Shown here piece after piece: positions 25,707-38,000 of a stretch of 64,000 bases of DNA; positions within the stretch are counted from its first letter, which is position 1; each line of letters opens with the position of its first letter. Source of the stretch: a virus; IMG/VR virus record IMGVR_UViG_3300038461_000101, positions 24,724 to 88,723 of that record; one strand, 5' to 3'. Below the pieces are notes generated by a model. It made no database searches, was not told the DNA's origin, and worked only from the letters and a program-made list of their open reading frames with translations. Both the position numbers and the translations under genes were made by a program.

Positions 25707-28648
25707 ACACTCACCGTGCCATTCTGTGCAAGAGGAGCTGAGGCAATCAGATGATCACCCGGGAAGCGTGCCTGAGTTCCCGAAAGTCGAGTTACTTTGT
25801 CCAGTAAACCTTCGATGGTATTGTCTTCATCGCCACTGGTTCCCATGAAGCCAAGCAGGGTCACAGAATCGTTATGGTCTATGTAAACGAATGAGCCGGT
25901 CGTGTGTTGTACTTCTGTCTTGGTGGTGTCGATCAAAGCTACTCCAGTAAGGCCATTGGTAAGCCAAACCTTTTCCTCGCAACTGTCATTGGCACCTTCA
26001 GGGATTACATCATTCAGGCCATAGATACGCATTCTCTCTAATTGCCATACCACTACACCCCCGGTTGTAACCCAGGGTTTAAAGAAGGTCTGGTCAGCTA
26101 TCCAGGAATAACCATTGTCAGTGCAGACAATTGCACCTGCAAAGAGGGCATGGTTGGAGTCGTCGGAGATCCATTCAAAATCGAAAATCTCAACGGCCCG
26201 AATGCCAGTATAGTGGTAACTGTCATAGAGATCGGTGTTATATCCATTCCAATTCAGAATAGCCCTGAGTTGATAGGGACCACGGATCTGGTCATAGGTA
26301 AAGAAGGTGTTCTTTCCTGAGAAGTTGTAGATGTAATCATCGACAGAGATCTTGCCAGATGATGGGAAGACACCGAAGGCAGATGCTCCAGTCTCAGGAT
26401 CAATGTCACAGGGCATGACTGGTATCTGGTTGCCAGATGAAAAGAAGCCACAGCAGCGGAACTTTGGTGGATCTATGATGGCCCAAACTCCAGTATGGTA
26501 GATGTATGAGCCGGAGGCATCTGTGTCGATGTTCTCTGGAGAAGATGAAACAATAGGCACTTCATAGGTGATTGGAGTATCGGATGTCTTCCAGGAATAA
26601 GACAGCATGGAGCCTCGTTGAGGCCATGTCGCTGCAGCGATCGCTTTGTATTCCACGCCAAAGAGACCATCCCGGTGCCAGAAACGAATATCATATGTGC
26701 CACCATCCTGGATGCCAGCTTCAGCCACTTCAAAGAGTGTGTACCGAATGCCATAGCGGATCTTGGCAATTCCAATGTAACCGGGGCGCATGTAGCCTGC
26801 AATGAAGTTATCCTTATCGGTGCCCAAGCCAAGAAGACCCGCAAAGGTGTATGGACCCACGATCGTAAATCGACCGGTCTCTTCAAAGTTCCAGGCATTC
26901 CATGGAGAGAAAGCAAACAGAATTTGGGGAACACCTTTTTGCTGAGTGGTGATCTTGCTATCTACCACAGTGAAGCCCAGGGTAGCTGATGGAATGTATT
27001 CCACCACGATCCCGGGCATTTCAATTCGAGAGAGATAGTAAGTGGTGTTGCCTGAGCCAGAGATAACACGCACTCCAAGTTTCAGGATCTTCCATCCCTG
27101 GCCGGGATTGGTAAGAGTGAAGGAAACAGGGAATGAGCCAGCCCGGGCACCCGCCGCAAACCAGGTCTGAGGTGGATTGGCATGGGCTGAGGTGAGATTA
27201 CCTATCAGGGTAACAAGCGTGGAAACATTTCCACTGAGATCCTGAACCTGAACAAGCCCATAGAAAGTATCGTTGGGGGTGTTGGTAGGAGTGGAATCGG
27301 CCACATTCGGATTGGTGGAAGGGATACCAGCCCTGGACCAGCCATAGATATTGATCACATAGCTGGCAGCATCTTCAAAGATTGGATATGAAGTGGCAAG
27401 GCCAGATTCCAAAAGGTCATTTCCCCAGGTATCTGTAGTGGTACTTCCAGCGTGGGTTTGGCGGGTATAACCCTCAGGATCTGAAGTGGGTGAAAGATCT
27501 TGAGTAAGTGACCAGCGTTGACCGGCTCCTCCATCCACGTTGGAGAGTGAGTCAAGGGTAAGGCAGGGTGTTTGGAGATATTGTTTGCCCTGCCATTCCA
27601 TGTAATAAGGATGGGTCATAACACTGGTGTGCCAGGGGCCATCTGCTTCCAGTTGGATGGACATCTTTCGCAATCCATTTGCCCAATTACGATCGACCGC
27701 AGAGATAACCACATCGTAGTATTTCACCCATTCGGGGTTGGCATTGGCTGTTACGATACCGATCTCCAGTTTGGCAAACCCACCTTCTACTACCAAGGGA
27801 TTGGTATAGTATTCTTCCTTCCCTGATTTGATGTCTGCCACCCATCCCTGAGTTACGGATCCCGAGAGATTTCTCATGACGATGGCGATATTTTCTGTAG
27901 CTTCGCCAATGATCTGGTAAGGGGCACTTGTTCGATAGGTATGAGTGGTATTGTAGAAAACAATCTGGCCGGTACCAGTCTCATATCTGGCACCAAAGCG
28001 ATCATCCACAATGCTGACCAGCACCCGCCGATCCAGAGAGAATGTAAATCCGTTATCAGAATAGGTGAACAAGGTCCATCGGGCATCATTCTGGAACTGG
28101 TCTTTTCGATAGAACTTGCCGACCATGAAGATGCGACTGTTGTAGACGAAAACGCTTGAGATGTCGAAGCTGCTCATATCTTCAGGGATGGCCGTGAAGA
28201 AGTCTGACCATGTACCATCCCGATTGTTGGCATTCAGTTTGTAATAAGCTCCTATAACTGCTCCATTGAAAGCTGTGAAATAGGCAAAGACCTTATCTCC
28301 AAGCAATACTGCGCCACCATAAGAGAGATGGCAGGTATCTGTATCTGCAGTCAGCACGTTCACTGGATCGAAAATCCTACCTGGAGAAACATGGGAAGCG
28401 GCCAGATCGTCTATGAAGGCCAGCCTGACAGCACCTTCATCGTAATAGAACTTTACTCCCTGAGTGCCAGAGACTGGATAGGTCACATAACCGGCTCCTG
28501 ATACTGGAGCCAGCGAGGGTGTGTAGACTTCGGCCTGCAGATCATCGGCACCAAAATAGACACGAGACTTATATGCAGTAAGTCTCGATTTTGCTTTGAT
28601 GCCAACCAGAGCAAGGGCTGCAGGAATTGCTGCTGTCGTGGTTCTCAT
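25703..28648 (-). CDS. Large minor tail protein, 981 aa
   Basis: Start at ATG 28648 in an ATGA overlap. Long beta-rich protein with many Tyr/Trp residues and no detectable enzyme motif; central part contains SLVTLIGNLTSAHANPP-type carbohydrate-binding-like strands. Position after the distal tail gene and before the tip genes fits a tail-associated or receptor-binding lysin-type protein, but no catalytic motif was seen. Confidence 0.6.
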   Translation of the reverse strand: MRTTTAAIPAALALVGIKAKSRLTAYKSRVYFGADDLQAEVYTPSLAPVSGAGYVTYPVSGTQGVKFYYDEGAVRLAFIDDLAASHVSPGRIFDPVNVLTADTDTCHLSYGGAVLLGDKVFAYFTAFNGAVIGAYYKLNANNRDGTWSDFFTAIPEDMSSFDISSVFVYNSRIFMVGKFYRKDQFQNDARWTLFTYSDNGFTFSLDRRVLVSIVDDRFGARYETGTGQIVFYNTTHTYRTSAPYQIIGEATENIAIVMRNLSGSVTQGWVADIKSGKEEYYTNPLVVEGGFAKLEIGIVTANANPEWVKYYDVVISAVDRNWANGLRKMSIQLEADGPWHTSVMTHPYYMEWQGKQYLQTPCLTLDSLSNVDGGAGQRWSLTQDLSPTSDPEGYTRQTHAGSTTTDTWGNDLLESGLATSYPIFEDAASYVINIYGWSRAGIPSTNPNVADSTPTNTPNDTFYGLVQVQDLSGNVSTLVTLIGNLTSAHANPPQTWFAAGARAGSFPVSFTLTNPGQGWKILKLGVRVISGSGNTTYYLSRIEMPGIVVEYIPSATLGFTVVDSKITTQQKGVPQILFAFSPWNAWNFEETGRFTIVGPYTFAGLLGLGTDKDNFIAGYMRPGYIGIAKIRYGIRYTLFEVAEAGIQDGGTYDIRFWHRDGLFGVEYKAIAAATWPQRGSMLSYSWKTSDTPITYEVPIVSSSPENIDTDASGSYIYHTGVWAIIDPPKFRCCGFFSSGNQIPVMPCDIDPETGASAFGVFPSSGKISVDDYIYNFSGKNTFFTYDQIRGPYQLRAILNWNGYNTDLYDSYHYTGIRAVEIFDFEWISDDSNHALFAGAIVCTDNGYSWIADQTFFKPWVTTGGVVVWQLERMRIYGLNDVIPEGANDSCEEKVWLTNGLTGVALIDTTKTEVQHTTGSFVYIDHNDSVTLLGFMGTSGDEDNTIEGLLDKVTRLSGTQARFPGDHLIASAPLAQNGTVSV

Positions 28649-29073
28649 GAAGTAGGTTCCGTTTCTGCCGTGATGCAAAGGAAAACGACCTGCACGTAAT
28701 ACCAGGCTTCCAGTCCTTCCAGGGCAGTTGCAAAGGGCTTAGGCTGAACCTGTTGGCTGAAGATAACTTGAAAGGTTTCTCCAAAGAAATCCACAAGGGT
28801 CAGGATATTGGTTGGAGTTCCGCCAGGGTCGTTGTATTTGAAGAACCGGATGAGGTCAGCATAGGTGCCACGATCACCATCATCTTCGTCATAGCGCAGA
28901 CGCAGGGTGAAGTTCCATAAGCGAAAGATACTACCCATACTTACATCAAGATCACCATCCAAGGTGACTTGAAGATCCTGCTTCTTGTCGAACTCTTCGA
29001 TGTAACCATCGGCTATGGCATAGAACTGCTTTGAGAGAGATCCATTACTGTTGGTGAGAGTGAAGTATTTCAT
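28645..29073 (-). CDS. Distal tail-like protein, 142 aa
   Basis: First gene after the tape measure in transcription order, where siphophages encode distal tail proteins. Beta-rich (VTLDGDLDVSMG, then FRLWNFTLRLRYDE). Assignment is from order only. Confidence 0.5.
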   Translation of the reverse strand: MKYFTLTNSNGSLSKQFYAIADGYIEEFDKKQDLQVTLDGDLDVSMGSIFRLWNFTLRLRYDEDDGDRGTYADLIRFFKYNDPGGTPTNILTLVDFFGETFQVIFSQQVQPKPFATALEGLEAWYYVQVVFLCITAETEPTS

Positions 29074-29080
29074 GGTTGCC

Positions 29081-32000
29081 TCAATTGTTTAGGTCCTGGG
29101 CAACGGTTCGAATAATGAAGTCTCGAATCTTTTCATTGCCGATGAAGATCTGAATGACCTGTGGTGTATTCCCGCCACCAGTTCCCCTTGCAAGAGATAG
29201 GGAATGGTTCAGGGAAGAACCCTTGAGCTGGCTATTGGGGGTGACATTGAAACCACCACCAGGAAGGGCCGTAACCAATTCTTCATAGCCAGTTGGAATA
29301 CCAGAGAGACTATCACCAACAATGGCTGAGCCACCAGGTCTTACTGAACCACCAGCAGCGCATTTGACAGAGTTATGGGTGAGCATTTTCTCTGCATAAT
29401 ATTCATGCTGGCCGCCAACAACCATGGTGTAGGTTGGAACTTCAACTTCTGTATAGGACATGTCGATGATAGATTCATAACCTTCTTCGAAGGTAAGGAT
29501 CTCATCTCCAATTTCCAGACCACCAATAATATCCAGACCATAATAGGATTTTTCAGAAGCCAGGGGATCAATGGATTTCCAACCGTGGCGAGTATACATT
29601 GGGTGATCGTTGGTTAGATTGAGAATCTGACCACTGGCAAACTTGATAGTCCAAATACCTTCTCGGATCGGTTGGATAAGGCCATGTACTTCAACACCTT
29701 CCTTTTCGAAGTGATCATTCTTTCCCATGACTATATCGCCAAGTTTCACATCTTCAATGGCCCTTTCGGAGCCATCACCCATCAGGATCTTGGTACCAGC
29801 CAGAAAGCAGCACAATCTTCCTTCATCGGTTGGAATAGGAAGACCAAGAGCTTTCATGATGTCTTTCCAGGCTTGCACTAATCCAGCGTCAAGAAGAGCT
29901 ACTGCTCCAGCAGCCTTGGCAGCATCAGTTGAGAGATCAAGTTCAGTTGTGGACAGATCCTTTTGGTCCTTGGCAGCCTGAGCTGCAATACCAGCGGACT
30001 CTGTAGCAAGTTTCTGCTGTTCAACGAAGTTGGCCCGGGCAAGCTTGATGGATTGCAGTTCCAGATCCATCTGTACTGCATAGAACTCTTTGGCCTTATC
30101 TAACTGTTGCTGTTGAAGTTGCTTGGTCTCTTCGAACTGTTTGATCTGCAGTTTGTATTGTGCTTCCTGGAGAGCCCACTGTTGTTTTTGATAGCCAAAC
30201 TCAGTCTGACGTTGACTGGTTTGCATGTTGTATTCAGTGATGTTCTCTTTCTGCTGCATTTCTCCGAGTCGACGTTCACGGCCAGAAGTGAAACGAGCTT
30301 GTTCTTTGTACATAGTCTGGCTGAAGCCAAATTGCTGAGCAGCCATAGCCGTATTGAAACCAAACTCTTCGGTTCCTTGTGCACGACCAAGAGCCATTCC
30401 TTGGGCCTGTAACCCCATGGATTGATAGAACTGACTGGACTGCAGGTTGATTTGTTTCTGCTGCATTCCAAAGCCGAATTGGGTTTGTGCAATTCCAAGA
30501 GCACGCTGAGCATCTTCAATACCCCATTGTCCACCACCCTGGGAAGTGAAACTACCAGTACCGGGAATACTCCAGGAAACCTTACCAGTATTGAGACCGA
30601 AATTGCCACCGGTTTGCGGATTGACCAAACCAGCATAGTTCTGTAATCCCACTCCTGTAGTAAAGGCAAGATTAGCTGCAATACCTTGTTGCTGAACTCC
30701 AACTCCAGCCATGGCAAGTTCATAATTCTTGGCAATCGCAGTCTGTTGTACTTTGATGGATCCACCGGCAGCAGCGGCGGCCATGTAGGGATTATTTTCC
30801 CAACCAGCTCCGAAAATCTTTCCAGCCATTTCACTGGAACTTGGACCACCAAGAATACCCAAACTAGATGTTCCATAGGCCATACCAGTAAGTTGGCCGC
30901 CTGGAGTTACATCAGTTCTGGCAAGATTATAGGCAGGCATGGTTCCACCACCCATAAGAGGTAGGGGTGCCATCTTGTTGTAATTGATGCCATACTTGGC
31001 AGCAGCCACACCAAATCCAAGTGGGTTCTTCTGAGAGATCATCTCCCACATGGTATAGTCCTGGAAAGGAATAGTATATCCAGTGGGAGCTACATCCTGA
31101 ACCCTTTTGATTGCTTCAGGACCAGCTAGGGGCGCAGTAGGAGCAACGGCTGGAGGAGTAATCCCAATATCATTATTGTTGAGAGCATTGATGAGATTGT
31201 CTCTCGTTGAAGGTTGAGGTGAAAGACTACTTGGGACCGCAGTTGCTCTTTCTCCTCCAATGTTTGCAAATTTCAATACATGATTTACTACATCCATAAT
31301 AGATTTAGGTATTGGATTCTTGGAGAAGTAGTCTTTTTCAGATATGCCTGGACTTACTGAAGGCTTATTGCCTTGAGCAGCTTTGGCCGCCAGATCTGAC
31401 TTGAGTTTTTGAAGATCGACCGAAGTGTTTCCAAGAGTGGCAGCAGTTTTTGTAATGGTCAATGGAGGGGTGGATAATGTAGTAGCAGGACTACCATTGA
31501 TAGACTCATGACCACTTGTAGTAGTTGGAGGTCCAAAAGCAGCAGCGATTTTAGCAACCATTTCAGCATCACCCGCTGTAGCTGCCTGCATACCCATGGT
31601 ATTGGCGAGATTATCTCGGCGTGCTTCAAGACTAGCATAGGAATTGGCCTGATTTTGCATTACTTGAGCAGCACCAATTGTCTGCTGCATAGGTGCAAGA
31701 TCAAGAGGATTGATACCTGTAGGAATGCCAAGCATTGTCTGAGCAGTAAATTTCTGAGAAGCTGCCTGATAATATTGAGTTGTTGTCTGATCCAGACCAC
31801 CCCATGCCTGAGCCCAGGTGTTCATTTGTGTCATTTGGGCCTGAGAAGGAGTCCCTGAAGTAGCCAATCGCCCCATCTCGGACCATCGCAGACTTGGCAT
31901 ATTTCCAAGAGTAGCAGCACCTGCAGCGAACAGTTTCTGTTCTTGCATACTCATTGGAACTTTCTCATTGTTGAGTTGATTGGCTACGATCGTAGCGGCC

Positions 32001-35000
32001 AGGCTTGGTTGATTTCTGGTACCAGTGATCTGTGCTTGAGGATAACCAAGACCATAGAGAAGGTTCTGGTAAGCTCCTAAGTAATCAACACCCTGAGCAT
32101 ATCCCTCTGCCATACGTTGTGCCCCAACCTGAGAGAGTGGAGCTGTTGGATTTTGCACCATGAAAGTTGCAGGAGCAATCAGAGTTTCCTGGGTACCCTT
32201 ATATCCTTTGTCTACCATGTTGGTAGCAAGGGCTGCAGCGGCCTCGGTTGGAGATCCTACAGAAGCCATGAAACCCATTGCTTTGGCAAAAGATGATGGA
32301 GTACCAGTTTCACTAAGAGCAGCTGTAGCTCCCTTATACATTGTACTGGATTGCTGGATAGCAGCCAGTTTTGTAGCAGATCCCTGGATACCAAGAGCTG
32401 TACCGATCTTGGCAGTCTCGGTTGAGAAGTATGCTTCTATGTCCGATCCCATGAAACCATAGGTCAAGTTGGTATTATTACCTGGCATTGCTCTTGCAGC
32501 GGCATAACCTACCGATGTAGTATCCCGGGCCTCAGCAGAAGCAACAAAGGATCCTACACCTACTGCCAATGCTGCTGCCAATCCTAACTTAGCTCCAGCA
32601 CCTGGATTGGTTTCTGCAAGTTTCGGGAATGCACTTTGGAGATAGAACTCACTGGCACCGGCTGCAGCTACACCTGCAAATATTGATTGACCCAATGCCA
32701 TAGGTGTGGGGTTCTTGGCACTCCAAACATCCATCATCTGTTGAGGAGTTTGTCCACCATAACGGGCTGCCATTTGTGAGGCTGCATAAGCTGCCGGAGA
32801 CACAAAGGGTGCATTGGCACCAAGAACACCATTGGCATAATTCGCCATAGCCTGCTGAGCCTGCTGAGCTTCAGGGGCACCATAACCAACACCTTCAGTG
32901 ATAATGCCAGCAATACTTCTGGCATACATCAAGCCAAATCCACCAAGAGCTTTACGAGCAAATCTTGCAAATGGGGACATGGCAGCATTGACAGCTATGG
33001 CTTTGTCGCCCTGCATTTCGGCTGATGTTTGTTCGAGTAGGCCCTGGTCAGCCTGAGTAATCATGCCACCATTAGCTTTGGTTCTGGCAGAGATCTCAGC
33101 CACAGTTGCCACATTAGAAGCAAGTCTGGACTCAGCAAGTGGACCCTTGAGGGCTGCTTGAGCTTTCTCAAAAGCTTCACCAGTACTCTTTACGGCAGCG
33201 GCATGTTGAGTTACTGATTTGGTATCATCTCTTAAAGCGGCTGCATGGGCTACTGCTGTCTTCTGTAATTCATCCACGGCTGCCTGGGCAGCTGGATTGA
33301 GTTGTGTTCTCTTCTCAAAGGATCCACTCAAAACATCAGCACCACTTTCACCCTTGATGGCTTTCAGTGTACCGGCCATCTGAGTGAAGGAATCTGGTAG
33401 GGCTGCCTTGGTGACATCACCAGTTAGACCCGACTGCATTCTCACAACTGCATTAGCTACACCAGCAAGTTCTGGATTGGTTCGAAGGATCCCTTGAAGG
33501 GCTTGGGCTTTTTCTTGATAACCCATTCCTGGATTGAAGAGGCCTCGTTGGGCCATTGCCGCATTGAGTTTGGCAAAGTCCTGTCCTCCAGTACCTACTC
33601 CAGAGACCAGATTATTGATTTGGTTCAGCTGCTCAACATTGCTTGTGATCGAACCAAGAACTCCCTGCAGACCAAAACCTACATTGATTGCATGACCTAA
33701 CTGGCCGGGAGCTTCTTCAGCAGCCTCAGTATTTTCAATCATTGCCCGTTCACTAGGCGATATATCAATAGGATCTGCAAAGGAAGTAGCTACAGATCCC
33801 ATGATCACTTTCTTCTTGATATTCGCCAATGTCTTGATACGGGCAGCTTCAGGGGCCAACTTACCAATTAGTCGAAGAGCATTGGGACCACCAAGCCCCT
33901 TACCTACACCTTCAACAATTTCTTTTGTGGTGGGTGGATTGCCAGTGCGAGGAAGAAGATTCTCTGCTTCCAGAATGTCCTGAATACGATTGACCGTTTC
34001 AGTGCCAGTAACATCCTCACCCATATCGGTTACAGGACCAGCCATGCCAATGGCAGCCAGGGCTGCTTGGATTGCATCCTTGGCTACTCCATGGCTCATT
34101 CTGAATATCTGTGAAGCTTCATTCCCGAGCATAACTTTCTCGACATCGGGATTGTAGGTCGTGGAACCAGGTTCAGCCAGATAGGAACTTACTCGCTGAT
34201 TTTGGTTATTGAAAACAGGGATCTCGTTGGTTCTGAAATGACCAATGATGGTATCGCCTTCGCCACCGTAGAAGTTGATCCTTCCACCTTGGCGAGGAAT
34301 GATTGTTTCACCAGCCTGAACCGTAATATCTCCATGACCTTCAGCATCTTTTCGACCATGTAGATCTTCAGGACGAATGGGGCCACCAGTATCGAATCGC
34401 TTATCACCACTCTCTGATTTCTTGGGCCACTTTGGAATTTCAGGGCCGCCTGATTCTGGCTTAGGAGGCCAGGGATAGGCTGTCTCATCACCAAAGGGAA
34501 TTTCTGGAATGTCATCCCAATTGAAGTTATCAGGTCCATCCAGAGGAGTTGGAGTTTTCGGAAGTTGTCTGGCCGCATCTCTCTTCGCTTTTTGGTTGGC
34601 TTTCCATTCTGCAAGCCATTTGGCATATTCTGCAGGATCTGAAATGTGACCAGATTTTGTCGGCCCATTGCCAGATGTTCCAATTGGAAGATCGGTAGAT
34701 GTAGTGGGTGGACCCATTGGAGGAAGACCCTGATTGGGTACACCCGTAGGAAGTGAAGCCAAAACTTCTCCCTGCAGGGGAGTAAGCCTCAAAGCTGATT
34801 CAATTACTTTAGTAGGAGTAACTTGACCAAGTGCATTCTTGGCAAGCTGATTGGCACCCTTATGGAGCAATTGGATGGTCTTCCCCATCTGTGCTTCAAC
34901 TTTTTTGTCAGCCAGGACCGCTGCATCGGCAGGTGACATTGGGGTAGCAGCCCTTGCCCCATAGGTTCCCATGAGTTCTTCAAGAACTGCTTCAGGAGCC

Positions 35001-38000
35001 ATTCCTTTGGCTTCAGCGAATGGTGTGATCAGGTCTCTTATTTCCTGGTCGGCATAGGTATAAGCATCGACTGGAGAAATACCTCTGGACACGGCTCGTT
35101 GAGCATACATATGAGCCTTGTAATCAATGGCACTGACAACGGTATTTTCCTCTGGAAGAGTATAGGGAATGCCATAATTGTTTGCCAGGGTTATCAGTTG
35201 ACTGCGGGTAATGCTATCGGGAATATCTCCAATTGATTTGGAGATCATGGCTGCAGGAACATTTACCTTGCGTTGAAGAAGGTTGATGATACCAGCCGCC
35301 CGAGTAATGGCTTCAACGTGGAACTTGTTCTCAAAGACGTTCCTTGCAATCCTGGACTCGTTTAGGAACTTCTCTTCTTGAGATCCAGGGGCCGGTTTCT
35401 GATATTCCAAACCTTCTGCTTTTCGAGTGGCTGCAGTAACAAAGGGTAGGAAAGCTGGTAGGCTCATCATAGATTGGGTGAATGGTTTGCGTTGTCTCTG
35501 ACCAAGTTCTGTCGAGACATCTGCCAGTCGATGCAACCCATGCTCAGCCAATTCTTTGGAGCTGTAGAGATTCCCCGTGTCTGGATTTACTGGATCACCA
35601 GTCAGAGTATTGATATGGTTGGTGATTGCAACCAGATACTGGCTGCTCAGATCCTTGGAGGGATCGGCGGCTTCCAGCTTCTTTTGAAGAATAGATTCCT
35701 GGCCTGGATAACTGAATGCCTGAGCCAGAAATTCAGGACTGGCAATTTCAAAACCTTCTCCCTTACCACCCACCTTGATCTTGGTTGTCATCATGGCTGC
35801 GATAGAACCAAGAGCATTCACTACCTGGGGCTGGTCAAGTGTTTGTAGTGGAATTGCCATTCGGTTGGTTCGGCCACGTTCATTGACCACGTTGCTACCA
35901 ATAATTAGCTCGGCCTCACCAGTTCTTTCATTCAATCCAAAGCGAGACTTGGCAATGGCACCGGCCCAACCAACACCTTGGGTTTCCTGACCAAGATTTG
36001 TCTTATCCAAGGGGAATTGATAGAAGGACTGCATTCCTGCATAGATCCGAGATTGAGCTTCTTCGGAGTAACCAGAAGCAGCCATTGTAGGAATGACAAC
36101 TCGACGGATGTTATAGGATTCGCCCATGCCAATTTGGGCATACCAGGAGTTCAGACCGGCACTAATCACATCCCCATATTTCTTCCAACCAGCCTTCTTG
36201 ATGGTTTCTCCAATGACGTTGAAGTTGGGATCCACTAGATCATTGACAGCCTTTACAGCACCACTGGCAAGATCGGCTTGTTCAGGGCGGAACATCTTTG
36301 ACTCAATATCGAAGGTTCCTTTGGTAGTGAGGCGTTGACGGTTCTTCAGTTCCTGGAATGCTTTGCCTTGTTCAGCATTGCCACCCATGACAAAAGCACC
36401 TACCACAGGATCATAGTCAAAGTCACCTACACCTACGCTGGCAAATTGCTGAGAGACAAAGAGAGCACCCTTGAACTCTGGACTGTGAAGAAGCTGGTTC
36501 ATGAACTTGCCACCAGTGCGGTTGCGCATCTCCTCGTCACCAAGGAGATTGACACCCATAATACTTTCCAGTTCAGTGCCCTGCGGATAACGAAGCATGA
36601 AACCCTGCAGTGGGCCACCCATGGACAATTCCTTCATAGCCTGCTTCATATCCTTGCGCCGAACACCACCTGCTTCCAGTAACTTTCGGCGTTCTGCAGG
36701 TGGCAACCAGACTTCATCAGGGCCTAAGGCACCTAAGTAACCAAACCGACCACCCCAACCAGTAGGCATAGGTCGGTTATGGACAGCCTTATAAGCCTCA
36801 CCACCACCTTGGAAAATATCTCTCCATTGATCGAACAAACCTTTTACTGCAGTCTGACCATATTCCTGGAGTTTCTCAGGAGCTGTGCCAGAGAAGGCTT
36901 GGAGTTGGGCAAGTTTCTCAATGCCCTTACCCCACGTTCTGGTAACACCACCGATCTCTTCTCCGGTAGGGCCCTTGAACTGCAGTTCCTTGACGGTCAG
37001 GGGGTTCATGTCATAGGTATTGGAAAGCGGAAAATAGAGTAAGCGATTATCACCTTCCTTGATGTCAAGGATCCCGGCCATCCGATCGAGGGTTTCCTCG
37101 GTCATATTGCGACCACCACCGGTCGCTCCAACGATACCAGCCATAGCCAGGGCTTTGCCCTGATCTACTTCGATATAGGAAGTAGGGAGAATAGCGGGGG
37201 TTTGACCTTCACTTACACCCATCTGCCAGGAAACAAATGCTGAGGCTGCGGTGAGTGCCTTAGCCTGGGCTCCCTGATGCTGGATTGGTTTTGAAACATC
37301 CAGCCCCATCTCTGAAGCAAATTCTGGAAATTTGGCTGTAATAGATCGGGCCAACTCTTCATTGGCACCATGCCCATGCACAAATTCCAATTGCCGGGGA
37401 AGAGCTGTACGAGCGATCATTGCATGACCAGAAGCAATTTGAGAAAGGGTGATCATGTCTGATCGACCCAATGCTTCCTGCCCAATCAATGCTTTGGCGG
37501 CTGCCTGAACATCAATTGTTCCACCTGTTTTGAATTGGTTCAGAACAGCGTCAATGTCTGCCTGGGTAGCTCCTGGTTTTTTGCCTCGAACACTTCTGGC
37601 TGTAATCTGTTGAATGAACTCAAGGTTGGCCGGATGAGTAGGCCCATAGGGTACTTCGATGTTTGGGAGATACCCAATTCCGAAACTCTTCAGGTTGAAT
37701 AGATTGCGTCTTCGTTGTTTCTCATTTGCCATATCGACATCAACGAAGACCTTCTGGAATACATCCAGACCAAGGCCCTCTGAAGGTTCTTTCCAACCTC
37801 CACCAGCTGCATTGAACTTTTGGGCGATCTCTTCCCAATCGGTTGTCTCATTGCTTTTTCCCAACCAACGAGACACTTTGTAGGCTGCATTGCTGGCATC
37901 GCCTTCTGTTTGTCTACTATAGGAACGGAAGATTCCTGCCAATTGCGATCGTGATTGGTATCCTAAGATACCTTCGGTGATTGCAGAACCACCTTTCATT

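Noticed and set aside
14121-26644. GCGATCGC octamer (14121, 17566, 23334, 26637) as cyanobacterial HIP1
   Set aside because: Four copies in 64 kb is far below HIP1 density in cyanobacteria and only a little above chance.
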